64,000 bases of DNA from Sipunculus nudus (taxonomy: Eukaryota; Annelida; Sipuncula; Golfingiida; Sipunculidae). The notes under the pieces are model-generated. The model ran no database searches, was not told where the DNA came from, and saw nothing but the letters and a program-made list of their open reading frames with translations. The number at the start of each line of letters is the position of its first letter. The first letter of the stretch is position 1. Both the position numbers and the translations under genes were made by a program. This document shows, one piece after another, positions 34,406 through 47,300 of this stretch. The stretch is from NCBI GenBank assembly GCA_026874595.1, contig CM049315.1:68643916-68707915 (forward strand). Reading direction: 5' to 3'.

Positions 34406-34929
34406 TGTACATCTTCTGATATGACACAATGGCAAGTGGAGCTACAATGTAACAAGTATTGTGTTTAAAATACACGTGTCGGGTTTTTGCCATGTGCTTT
34501 CGGTTGTCCACCAAGTTCCAATTTAGGTGATAGCTGTGGGGTTTGATCAGGTTGACTTCCGGGTATTTCCTTTCCGTGATTCAGATCCCACAGTAAAAAC
34601 GGAAACTGGAAACAATATTTTCGATTAAGATACATTTCATTATTTCATGTAATGGTCATTTGGACTATTTTGTCTATGTGACAATTTCGCATTTTGGATA
34701 CTTAATTTACTGGCAGTATTCTTGTACCGGAAGAAATATACACCAAGGTCGAGGACACTCCGATATTGTACCTGACTTTTGGTCACTGTTTACTTTTGTT
34801 CAGGCATATATTGGTTTTTTGTCACTGACTTTTGGTCAGTGAGTGTTTACATTTTTACATATACAGTTATTTAACATTCGACTTCGTCACTGATATTTTT
34901 ATCAGTGTTTACATTTGTTCAGATGTATA

Positions 34930-35628
34930 TGTAAATGCACAATTCAAACTACATGTATCTCCTAGAGAGCTTTTTCTTTTTAACTGGTGGCATATCTCTC
35001 TTTCACATGTAGAATACTAGTCCAAGTACTTGCGTCAACAATACCTGTCAAGAACTATTACCTTCCATTTTGTATAAAACCAGCTGGCAGCGTTACTGGA
35101 TATAGCAGCTCTGTTACTTAATATACAAGTAGTATCATCATCATAATTATCCATATTGGGATCTGTTTTCTTCATTCTTATTGTGCTGTGCATATAACAT
35201 TTTATATGGACCTATATAGTTAATACATAACAGATAACAAGACATTTTATAATGAATGAAAGACATTACACATACCTCTGTGTGGCCTGAAGGCAAATCT
35301 ACTGCACCACATGTTACAATTCTGTTCACTGGTCAAAGCAGGAAATGACATCAATGTCATGTGCCCAATGTTGACACTGACCTCTGACATAAACCTCATT
35401 TCAATATTAAACAAGCTTCTTAAACACCAGCCAGAGTGGCACAATGCATGCTACACTGGTCCCCAGAGCCACCAAATAAAGGGAACCCGGTTCAAATCCA
35501 GAACAAGGCATTAACATTTTTTCCATGAAATTACGCTTTTATCCATTTTAAACAAAGTAATTAATACCTTTCTTAAACATAAAATCAATATTAAATGAAT
35601 TCACATGTAGTTTGATTTGTGCATTTAC
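34930..35628. mobile_element. Small TIR element (candidate MITE)
   Basis: Inverted arms of 26 bases, 34930-34955 (starting TGTAAATGCACAATTC) and 35603-35628 (ending GTGCATTTACA), differ at one position. The centre has a tRNA-like stretch. Target duplication was not identified. It joins the retroelement leader on the left and the BEL/Pao pol on the right. Alternatively it could be part of the BEL LTR region. Confidence 0.55.
35420..35512 (+). repeat. tRNA-like stretch inside the small TIR element
   Basis: Box B GGTTCAAATCC (35491-35501) is perfect; a near box A (TGGCACAATGC, about 35436-35446) lies 55 bases upstream. No consistent cloverleaf was drawn. It could be a SINE head or chance. Confidence 0.35.
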
Positions 35629-35791
35629 ACACTCGGCCTCTTATGCATAGGAACTATGCATAATTATTCCCGGATTACAAATGCACATAAACATTATTAC
35701 ACATTATTAGAATAATGGATTCATCTGTTAACATGTAATACTTATTGTATGAAGACAAATGCAAAATGTAACATCAATATTAAAACAACGT

Positions 35792-38668
35792 TCAGTTTGA
35801 GTGGCTTTCGTGCTTTACAATAGGCAGAAGCAAAACGAGCTTATGAATTGGCCTACGAAGATCAGAACTCGAGTTCTGAGTAACACACTTCGCACGTTTC
35901 CTTTCCTGTCGGGCTCCGTTTTTGGTAATTCGACCCAAACGCCAAAGATTTCTGGGCATATTGTCGTCCCTCAGCAATACAATGTCTCCAGATTTAGGTT
36001 TCTGGTAGTCTTGCTCCATTTCTGTCTTTGCTGTAGAGTCAGCAGGTATTCTCTTTGCCATCTATACCAGAACTGATTGGCTAAATACTGAATCCTTCGC
36101 CAACGTTTCCGAGCGTAAACATCTTCTCTTTGGAATTGTCCTCGGGGCGGTTTGACGACGGATTTGAGGTTCAGGAGGTGATTTGGCGTGAGCGGCCTCA
36201 AGTCATCCGGGTCACTTAAGACACTGGTCAGTGGACGAGAATTTACAATTGATTCTACCTCACAAAGCAGAGTTCTGAAAGATTCATCATCCACACGGTT
36301 GCCAAATTCTCGGAACAAATATGACAGAAATTTTCGCACAGTTTACACCTGTCTTTCCCAGACACCTCCCATATGACTTGCTGCAGGCGGATTGAATGTC
36401 CATTTTATGTTTTGCTGTAGCAACTGGTCTCTGAGAGAATTTTGATCCATATCCATGGTAGCTTTGTGTGATTCTCGCTCTGCTCCCACAAAATTAGTTC
36501 CGTTGTCACATCGAATCTCCTTGACAGCTCCTCTCCTGGCAATGAAGCGTCTGAGCGCATGAATAAAGGAATCGGTGTCTAAGGAATTTGACGATTCTAA
36601 ATGAATGGCTCTACTCACCAAGCACGTGAACAGTGCGCCATATCGTTTGACTTCTTTCCTGCCTTCTTTGATAAAGAAGGATGGGAAGAAGTCAACTCCG
36701 GTGAAGGTGAATGGTGGAGCAGGACTTACTCGATCCGGGGGAAGAGCTGCCACTTTTTGCTCACAGACGAGTTTGTTTAGACGACGACAGGAGACACAAT
36801 GGGTTAGCACATGCCGCACAGCTGCATTTCCATTGATCACCTAGTACTTTTCCCTTAGTCGTGCAAGTACATAGTTACGACCAGAATGTTCTAACTGTAC
36901 GACCAGAATGTCCTAACTGTTCATGTACTGATCTGATGATCAATGTTGTGATGTGACTTTTGCGTGGTAGAATTACAGGGTGTTTCATGTTTCGTGGCAG
37001 AATGGATTTTGTAAGGCGTCCGCCTACTCGAATGATATCACGGTCTAAGAAAGGGTCCAGTCGGTAAATCGAGCTTTGGTTCGAAACACAGGCTCTGTTT
37101 GCTCGGCCTCGTTGACTCTGAGCTTATTTTGCTTCAGATGTTCAATCTCAGAAGGGAAATGCTGTTGCTGTATGTATTTCAAAATGTATAGCTCTGCTTT
37201 ATCCATCTCATCCACAGTCAAGGGATGACTCTCTGCTGGTTTCGTTTGACCCAAGTGAGGTTTGTTTGGCTTCTGTAATATGTGACGAAGCCGCAAAAGA
37301 TATGCCACTGCTTTCTTTAAACGGTGCCAGTTAGAATAATAGACTAGCAGTTGGTCAAGTGGCTCGCTTTGTGGATCCTCATATGGTATGACCGTGCTGA
37401 GCGAATGTACAATTTTGTCAGCCTCTGAAGAAGTATCCTCAATAATGATTGGTTGTTTAGGCCATGCATCCTCATGTTTCCTCAGAAATTCCGGTCCTTC
37501 AATCCAACATTTGTGCTTTAACATCTGAATGCTATTTTGACCCCTGGAGCCATAGTCGGCTGGGTTGTCTGTTATTGGGACGTATCGCCACTGTTTTGGG
37601 GTTGAGAACTCGCGGATCGTTCCAACTCGGTTTGCTACGAACACAGGGAATCTCTTCTTCTCACTACATATGTAATGTGGGACTGTTGTTGAATCTGTGT
37701 GATACACAATTTAGTCTGGTTTGTTGTCTAGTTCTTGGAGCATCATTTGGCCGAGGTGTACCGAGATTGTGGCCGCTGTAAGCTCCAGACGAGGTATCGT
37801 TGTTGGTTTTATGGGCGCCAGTCTAGCCTTACCTATCAGAAAAGAAGTGTGTATTTTGCCCTCCATGTTGCTTAGGCGTAAATATGCGGCAGAAGCATAC
37901 CCAATTGAACTAGCATCAGAAAACAAATGGAGTTGAGTTGATGTGACAGTTCCAAATCCTTCCGGATTCAAGCATCTGTTCACAGACACTTCATTTAGCA
38001 GTTGAAGATCATTCAGCCACCTTTGCCACTGTATTGTGTACTGTTCTGGAATTTCACCAATCTAATTCTGTTTCTTTGCACAGATCTTGCAGTATTTTCT
38101 TTGCAGGCAATGTGAATGGTGCAAGGAATCCTAAGGGATCAAAGATGGATGACACGGTAGACAGAATTCCTCGTCTTGTTTCTGGCTGAGAGTTAGTCAT
38201 GAACGAGAAGCCAAATGTGTCCTTAGAAATACACCACTTGATGCCCAAAGCACGTTCAATCGGCAATTTGTCATAATCCAGTTCGATAGTCTGTATTTCT
38301 TTTGCACGCTCTTTTTTCAGGAATGGATGCAAGCACTGCTGTGCTGTTACTGATAAATTTGGCCAAGTAAAAACCCCCTGTTGAGCAAGCAGAAGACAGG
38401 TCATTGATCAATTTGACAGCTTCCTGCTCAGTAGCAACTGATTTCAGACAGTCGTCTACATAGAAGTTTCTGTTGTTGTGTGAGACACAGGTTGTGGAAG
38501 AACATTATTCTCTGTTATCCTTCTCAGTGCATAGTTACAATTACTGGGAGAGGAAATGGCACCAAACAAGTGCACCTTCATCTGGTACTCATGCAGGCCT
38601 GAATCAAGATCACCACCTGGCCACCACAGAAAGCGCAGAAAATTACACTTATCAGATGAAACACGCAC
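35792..38668 (-). pseudogene. BEL/Pao retrotransposon pol, 5'-truncated and frameshifted
   Basis: Minus-strand order: RT piece (38456-38668, FLRFLWWPGGD) with an intact YVDD near 38446-38457, a Pao-type connector (38054-38404; [19 protein letters not shown]), RNase H (37711-37989; HLFSDASSIGY, RLELTAA), RNase H end and spacer (37045-37707; NPADYGSRG), integrase zinc and core (36343-36840; HCVSCRR, TGVDFF, RCDNGTNF), core end with ESIVNSRPLT (35971-36339) and the C-terminal domain (35792-36061; GDIVLLRDDNMPRN). This is diagnostic of BEL/Pao. Gag, protease and the first RT motifs are gone: the sequence breaks at 38668/38669 into P copy 2. Frames are split by several stops. Confidence 0.9.
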
Positions 38669-38904
38669 TAGAAAGAGATATGTGGTACATGACATAAAAA
38701 TATAAATGTGCGAGTGTATGTAACGTAGCAATTATGAGTGTAGGAATGTCTCTGTGATGGTCATTCCCCATATCTGTGACTGATACGCTCGTATTGGTAA
38801 GATGCTTCTAAAAAGATGTTTTGTAATATTACTTATAATAACATATAACAAAAATACAAAGTCATGACATATCCTATTAAAAAGATGCAGGTACAAACAG
38901 ATCA

Positions 38905-38956
<52 letters not shown>

Positions 38957-39849
38957 ATTACATGTGGAAAACAAGACAGAGAGGTGCCTACTGCATTTGC
39001 TGATGTCCACTTTGTCACCCGATTGTTATAATGCAAGAAGTAAAGTGAACATGGGACCCGGCATCTTGTTCTCGTGCATACCTCAAAAATGTAAACAAAT
39101 ACTCAATGCATGTCGTCCAAGCAACGGAATAACAACTATCTGGCCTATGGCAGAGCCGGTTTCTGGCCCATGTGACAGATACATCAAGTGGACCCTTCAA
39201 CTTTACACCAGTCACTACTCTTCACAAAGTTCATCCTTGCACACAGTGTCTACAAAGAACTGGCGTGTTCTGTGTGATACAAAGCCATTTGCTATGTATT
39301 CACTACTATCCGTGGAGCAAGAGAAGGCAAAGAGAGCCGTTATACAGGATCATAATATTGTTGTGACAGGTAACCTGAATGATGCAAAAAATAATATATA
39401 TATGCACTACTATGCCTTGTGTCATATGAAAATAGGTGTTGTGGAATGTGGTAAAAACTTTATTAAATTCAATATGTGCTGACAGAGTGATATAGTAAAT
39501 CAGTGGTTATAATCATGCTGTTGTGTACTGTCAATATCATGTATGTAACCCATATTCCCATAATACATGCATTTTTGAACATGGCATCGGTTGTAAAGCC
39601 ACATGTACAATAAGAACATGGTGGAGATAGAAACAGTATATTGTAATTTGCATTTATTTGGTAACACCATTGGCTACAAGTTTGGCCTGTGTAACTACTG
39701 TAAAATAATGATTTGAGAGTGCACTCCCATAACTCTGTATTTACAAACTACAATCCTTCCATGCCACACTGTAAGGATAATGTATTTATCCAACAGAACC
39801 TATCATACAGGCCACAGACACCTGTTAGAAAGACAAACATGACACACAA

Positions 39850-40653
39850 ATGAAGTTAGGAATGATAAATGTCTGGTCACTATGCAGGAGAATACTCATA
39901 AATGTGCGATTGCAGCTTGCACCATCCATGCATGTAAAGTCAACAGTGAATTTCTATATCTTTAACATTTACACTGCCTTCGCAAAAAATATATTTATTT
40001 CTGGAGCATTAACGCCGTGTGTTGGGGAAAAAAAGCAAATGGAAAGCGAAAACCATCATAACCAAGAAAGACTAACTGCAGAGTATGTTTTGCCATCTGC
40101 ACATCATTCGTATCGGTCGTGAGCTTTGTTATGGCTGCACATTTCTGGCCTGTTTGTACTAGTCCTCGGAACTGGAAGTTACTGTACATGTCATTATCCT
40201 GTTGTATGGCCATTTCATCAAAGATGATTCCCCCAGCCTTGATGCCTGCTGCCTTTGAGCTTAAGTACCCATCCATTTTAACAGCTCACTGTGTAAGCCT
40301 GGCTTCTGCTTGATGACATTTTTATTCCTCTGCAGAAGTGTTTCACTTGGCAATATTAGGAGGCCAGAGTTTCTCAGTTCACTATATGCCTTTGGACTGC
40401 GGTTCCACACTGTTAAACAAGGCATGATGATATGTTTGTTCCATCGATGTCCCCTTGGACCTTTGCTTGAGATAAGACAGTTACGATGCGCAATTATCAG
40501 TGTTTTCATGTGCTCTGTAGCACCTGGTAGCAGCTTGTCTATCAGGCCAGTAACTTCACTATTTTCTTCCTCATGATTCACAGCAGGATCTGGTGCATGA
40601 GGTATTGTCTGGCACTCCCTGCACACACGGGTAGCAGCTGAGAAACTGATCAC
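39850..40653 (-). pseudogene. P-element-like transposase remnant, copy 2
   Basis: The same motifs as copy 1: RWNKHIIMPCLTVWNRSP and LRNSGLLILPS (40261-40653), then in an overlapping frame AAGIKAGGIIFDEMAIQQDN (first catalytic D), FQFRGLVQTGQKC and VFLGYDGFRFPFAFFP (39995-40276), with the DGAS-type second catalytic motif near 39920-39945. Copy 2 keeps the reading frame through the IFDEM block where copy 1 has one extra C, whereas copy 1 is better elsewhere. Neither copy is intact. Confidence 0.78.
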
Positions 40654-43600
40654 ACCTTCACAATTAATTATACATTATAATTATACATCTTCCTCCTGCT
40701 TTTCACGCAGCTAATATAGTCCAGAGATCAGTTTGCCACACATCTGTTTATTTATAGGTGTGATGCGTTTTCCTGTACATTCTGCGTTGTACTTATCAAA
40801 CAGGATATTCTTGATGACATGCCCATCTTTGTGAAGGACCACAGTGTGATGTAGCCTTCAAATATGATGATGCTATCTTAATTACAGATTATATTTTCAG
40901 ATGGTACTGCAGGGCTCGAAAAATATTATTGGACCTAATGGTCCTCGAGACATGATCACATTAAAAGACTGTGGTCCTCAACATTTTTACATGTCTCACA
41001 AAAGTTAATGACTCTCCCACAGAACATTTGATAGGTAATTGGGCAAATATACTTTGAAATGTCCACGTTTTCTGGATATTCATTCTACTACTGCTACAGA
41101 ATATTAAGATTGATAGATTATTACAACTACTAAATGATGGTACATTTTGCTCTTCCACGGGGACATGATTGTACTGGCTAAGTATTCCTCATCATATTTT
41201 ATTCTCCAAAAAATGGGATGAGTGGATTTATCGAGCCCTGGTACTGTGTTGTCTAATGGTTTGTGCCTACAAATGTATTCATAAATTATTTTAGCATACG
41301 TATTTTTAATACGCTACAATTCAGTGAGAAAACAATATGACCATATATGTAATACATCCTCATATACCATGCTAGTTTTCTTCTAACATGTCACAATGAT
41401 TTCCTCCAACAGTTGAATATTATAATAATCTAAACACATGGCCACACGTTTCTATCACATAACATATATTATACAATTGGATCAGGGTTAGATATCTTAT
41501 TCACAGGTGGCTGAATCACAGGTGGCTGAGTCATCCTGATTAGGTAAAACAGGTTCTATCCTTCTTGGGTGTTTAGTGTCTGTGTATGTTAGCATCTGAG
41601 GTGCTTCAACAGGTTTTCCCATCATAACTCAGAGTAAATTGATCACAAATAACAACATTATACAAGAAATGCTGTTGTTCATTTGGTTTTGGGTATTTTT
41701 TTCTGAAATTGAGAAGTATTGGCCAGTAATGGCTACATGGGCATTGTTAAGTACTTACTGGGTCAGCTTTAGCCGGCTTTAGCCAGCGGCTGAAGCCTGG
41801 GATGGCTCTTACCAGCCAACCCTGATGTTTTAATATGTACTTATTTCATGTCATTGTGATTGATTCCTCTTTCTATTCATTTAATGAACATTTTGGAGAA
41901 TACATGCATCCCAGCAGCTTTCCACCAATAAAACAATGCAACACTTAGGAAACAATATGATCATCATACAGGCAGATATAGGCCATTTCAGAGGGTAGAT
42001 ATAGTTATTTATTTTGAAATCAATTATCATTCGTGATTAGTAATAGTAATAGACTATTACAGCTTTATGTTTCATGTAATAGTAATAGACTAAAGTTTTT
42101 TAGCTGTAATAGTAATAGAAACAGAAGGTAAAGTAATAGAGTAATACATATTACTTTCTATTACTTCCTGTAAGTCCATTGGTCATGAAGCATATCAGCA
42201 AATAATGCTGAACTGACTCAGTTCTTGTCTAGTGATCGCCCAGGATGTGCCTATTGTTAAGGCAAGCAGGGGCCAGTTGGTGTCAACTGGTGCTATTACA
42301 CAGGAGTACTGGACAGAGCAGGTTTCAGCCAATTAACCTATACCTATATCACTATCTGACTTTTGATTACTAGACCATGAATAAACAGAGGCATGTTTGA
42401 TGTTGAGACAGATAAATAGTGTATTATTATTGTATCTTAACTCACATCAATCAATATCATGTATATTCTGAATTGCAAAAAGACTTGTTTTCACCAACCA
42501 GTTAGCATTTTAATAATACAAATTGCAATAAAACACATTCAAGGAAAAATATAACATTGAACCAAATGTTCATGATCAGCTTTAGATGTTTTCACTACCC
42601 AAAATGTAATGCAGCCTACAATGCTATAAATTCCTACCAGTACTTATATCACTTGAATAAACCCAAACTACAAGTACATGTTTTATCTAGGTTTTTTTAT
42701 ATATATAATGTTCTTTTAAAACTACTCTGTTAATACTTGTCTGTTATTTTACAGCACCCTTTCAACATCTTTATTGATGCCTTTTTATGTATTGAACATG
42801 TGATAATCTTGAGGTACACAGTAATTTTATGGAATATATAAGTTTGGATTGGGAAATGGGATATAGCTCTTTATTCATTTACATACATACTGATTCATAA
42901 ATAAATATGATAATCATATTCAGTAATCATAAATAATCCTTCTGGTGAAAATTTTTAAGTTACACTGACATTCATTTAACATGTATTAACTATATGGAAG
43001 AAAATGAAATATAAACTGAAGTATGTAAGATTGATACATTTAAGTGAAATATATATGACGAAAATATGTAAAAATATTCATTTAAATCAATATTTTCCAT
43101 ATGCCAGGTCCTTTACAATTGCCATGCTTAAATTATGTAAATAAGTGTGAAATAACTTCGTGATATATAGGTGCTTGTCATATTAATTTACAAATGTAAC
43201 TGTAGTGTTAGGTAATAGTGATGTTGAATGCAGAAGGTCCAGAATCTCCTATCAGTATAAGTAATAGTAATAGATACACAAGTAATAGTAATAGTAATAT
43301 TAATATCAGAAATTGAAAGTTATAGTAATAGAAGTGGTGTAATAGATCCCATGTCTGCTCAGGGATGGACAGGCAATAGGAGAACACACACACTCTTCTA
43401 TAGTGTAGCTCAGTATGACGAGAGTGGTCTTAAGTCAAACATTCTACATGAGAATTCCTGACACACAGGGATTATATGGCTAAATAAGGAATATATATAC
43501 GTCACAACAGCACTGCCTGACAAATATATGAAAAAAATAATTTGGAATATAGGGCAGCTAGAAAGCCTGGAAAATACATATATCTTCTGTTACTGACTCA

Positions 43601-44218
43601 TATAAACTGACATCCATTTTGCCACTTGTGGTAATATACTATAATCATGTATACATATACTATAAAAAAATATTAATTGGAATCGACGAAAAAGAATCGA
43701 TAATTGAATTAGTACTAGTATATCACATATACGCCACACTTCACATGGCTCAGTATTTATATACTAGGTATACATGTCACAATGCATACAGAAATTAAAT
43801 ACTTTTTATCTACATATATCATGTGGTGATGTGACTGGTATCTCTTTTAGTGTTCATGTTCGCCGTGTCATCCACCAGATCAAACAGACTTCCGAGTCTT
43901 GTGCATGTAACCAGGTAACGTGCACTTCTGTTGAGATTTCCCGCACTTTTGGTTAGCAGCGGAGCACATAATTCGGTTCGTGAATATTTTGCAGTTTCGC
44001 TAGAGGCTTCCCCATTTAGCCTGGCACTGCTATATCCGGTACACTTGTACCGACATCGACAAAGCGGAAGTTGGCACTGCATGGATTATTCATATGGACC
44101 GGATCTGACGGATTTCGTCAACAAACCAGACGAGGAATTAATAACAGCGAGCTTGTATGAACCTAATGCTCGTTTCAGTTGGTGCAACAATACTTCTGCT
44201 TTGTAACAATCAGTGTTC
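40654..44218. other. P copy 2 non-coding interior
   Basis: Parallel to 26990-30740. The 'taatagtaatag' clusters recur at 42040-42170 and 43260-43335. A small frame at 43819-44082 is the counterpart of 30303-30626. No new gene. Confidence 0.5.
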
Positions 44219-44321
44219 CTTGTGCATTTTTACTTATGTAAACATAAAAATTTAACTGGTAAAGTGGGCGGGTCACAGCGGTCGCCTTGAAAAGTGGTGT
44301 GCCTTTCTCTATTATTAGTAT

Positions 44322-47300
44322 CGGAGTGCTTATTGACACACGGTCCGAAAGTCTCGGTTACCTCGATTTGGAAGTCTCGGTTACCGTGTTTTAGGTCTCG
44401 GGTACTGAGAATGGGGAGTCTCGGTTACCGTGTGTCACCAGTGGTCAGTCATGCATACCGCAATTAAGCTGGCGCACCGTTGCCCCAATTAATCACTTTG
44501 ATCACTGGTGTCCTAGATCAAAGGGCCAGGTAACTTCAAAGGCTACCCGGGAAACTGGGCGTCATGAAATGTAGTGTTTTTTTATCATTGTGAAGACGTT
44601 TCTTTTGCCTTATTGTAACAGGGGTTTTCCAGGGTAATTGTGTAATTAAATTTTTTTTTTCACTGGCCTATTTTCCATCTTTAACGCAAATTATAAACAA
44701 AAGTAATGTTCTGTAATATAAAGGAGATGTATAATTTTACAAAAAAAAAACATTTTATTAAAGGTGGTGTTGTTTGAGAGTCATTGTGTATCCTAAGTCG
44801 AATTTAACGGCTCAAACTTTGATCTACCACCATAACGTTAATCGTTATGCATGACGTTGATATTGATAAGGTCGCTAAGAAAACGTTGCATTGCATTGTA
44901 CAAGCTATATTTGACTAATTTGAGCACATTTAGTCATAAAATATCAAATATGGTAGTTATTCTTATACAGATATCCATTTCCATTTATTATAGAATAATA
45001 AAAATGTGAAAATAATGCGTCAAAGATAATAAATGAAACAAGCCTTTAAAAATTCTCTAGTTGCATATTTACCTCACCCAGGGCCGCTGCATGGCAGGGC
45101 ATGCATTAGGAAACACTGTTCAAAGGTCGAGAAGGATGATACTGAAGAAGACTGTATTGGAATATTTAATTTTATATGGAACTTGCTTGAATATTTATGT
45201 ACGGTATATTTTGTATATAATAAAAATATGTATGCATGTTTGTGTCCGTATCTTAACATGTTTATATTGTGTATATTAATTGTGTATATTTTATATAGCA
45301 TGATGAATTGTTTGGATTTTCTTTCTTTTTTTATTACAGAAACGTAGTACATGCATAACGTAACAGTACATACATACAAACATACATATAGAAATTAATA
45401 TTTCAATAACAATTCACATTGAATCGTGAAGATTATTCATGTAGAGGAGAGCAGGTCGGAAAGGTTTTCCCATTTTGAATAATGTTGAGTTAATTTACCT
45501 CCTCAAAGTTTCTTAGCGATTACATCATATGTTGAATAAATCTGCTTAACAAAGCTTATACATCCATGATAGTTCGGTAACATTTTGAGACATCTGCAAT
45601 TACAAACATACTTTTTAGCAACCAGTGTTAGCATATTTAACCATCTATGTTCGCTTTAACCTAACAAAACTTAAAATACTGAAAACTTAACAGAGGAGTT
45701 TAATGACGAATTATTCAAAACCTCTTGTATTTTTAACCACAAGTTAGCGACAAGAGAACAATTCCAAAAAATATGTGGTAAATTTTCTCTTACTAATTTA
45801 CAAAAGGTACAAGTAGGAGAATCTATTAGCCTACATTTAGTCTATGAAGAAATGGGTTTAACGTCACCCGACGTTGTAGTTCATAAAACTGAAAATTCCT
45901 AAGTGGTACGAAATGTGTTGTGTCATAAATCTTGGAGAATCCGATATAAACAATCTCCTCTGATATATCAATTAAATCTTGTTTCCATTTCTAAACTACT
46001 AAGTCTGGAGTTACTAAATGTTTCTCTTGTTTTCTCTCATCATTAGAGTGCATGTACGGGTTGTGCTTTTTTCTAACGGCGTAAAAGTAAATTTTTACAC
46101 TTGTTCCAACAGCGGACCAAGTATTCTACCAAAGCCTTACCGTTATAATCTATGAATTAAACCAATTGAATTGTATTATCAAGTATAGGAAACTGCGTAA
46201 TTGTGTAAGATGTTTTATCATATATATACAGAATTGTTAGGGGTTCGTAATATAGGCAGAACATTCAAAACCATTGTGCCTCTCATCTTCGACGTCACCG
46301 TTTTTACATATGACACAGCCCCTTGCTTCAGTGTTTAGGTTCTTGTAGTTATTAGGTGGTATCAGCCTATATATGGTGTCTTAAATCTGTCAGTTTCAGT
46401 TCTCAGCGCAAGTATCCCACACCAAAGCCGAGCAAGTGTACTGAACTTTGCTGTCGTCGATCAGGCCATATACTTTTTACGTATATATATACTTAATTAT
46501 GTTCCGTGCACTGAGTGCTGATAAAACTGATAAAAAAATCTTAATTTCAGAACTGATCGGTATTGTTCAAGCCATTTATGTTGATTATCAGAACGTAACT
46601 TCTGGTTCAGATTACGTTGGCAATGCGGCGCTATTTCATTATATGTGTGTATTAATATACATCAATGGATTCGAGTATCTTACTTCTTTGCATCTGAGCA
46701 CTAAGTTATCCGCGACTTGCAAGGTTATAATCCAATATGAATACTTTCTTGGTTAGACTTGTGTAATCCATAGTGATTCCAAAACCGTAACATCTCAATC
46801 AAATGATATCTACATGTCAAACAACAAATGTCTCTTTCAGAGCAGCAATTACACATGCAGAACCTGTGAACACTAAAAAAGGTAACGGAGAGGTCTGTTT
46901 TGAATTTTATCACATGACGGGGTTTATGCATATCCCCATAACTCAGACGCATAATCTATAGGACTGTTACTACCATCATAGTATTTAAGTTTGTTAAGGA
47001 GTCATATAAGTATAGTATCCTTAAAATTCTTAAACTTGCTCAATACTAGACCAAGTGATTACAATCCAACAGGCGCTAGGAAATCAGAACTTTTGGCCAT
47101 AAAAAAAATGGATTTTATACCGACATAAGGCTTTCTATTTTTTTCTGCTAAGCCGTTAATATATATATTAAACAGCGTGACGGATTATATCGCCTTGTAC
47201 CTCAGATAGTACCCCCCAAAAAAATTGGTAAAAATATTATTACTTAATCATACATAAGCTGAATAACTACTATATAAACTTTTTTATGGTGTTATAGATT

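Larger units (their letters stand above)
30925..34929 (+). mobile_element. Retroelement B: partial second copy of the A family with internal LTR2
   Basis: It begins abruptly at 'aggctggtaaccg', corresponding to about 24080 in A, and runs through gag, pol tail, 3' UTR, polypurine tract and LTR2 (33325-34383), then continues into a second 5' leader with PBS. The order internal-LTR-internal means LTR2 is shared by two units, as in tandem or recombined copies. The P target site gtcaagac (31132-31139) and the LINE3 target near 31195 are both empty here. Confidence 0.8.
38669..44321 (-). mobile_element. P-superfamily DNA transposon, copy 2 (left end missing)
   Basis: It starts at 'tagaaagagatatgtgg', corresponding to about 24545 in copy 1, so the left TIR is absent and BEL/Pao sequence abuts. 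From there it follows copy 1 to the right TIR, which begins at about 44219, is cut at 44321 by element G, and ends at 48516. Relative to copy 1 it lacks about 440 bases (equivalent to 26550-26990) and about 170 bases (equivalent to 29490-29665). The (AT)n tract is at 38908-38953. The flank after 48516 is gtcaagac. Confidence 0.82.
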
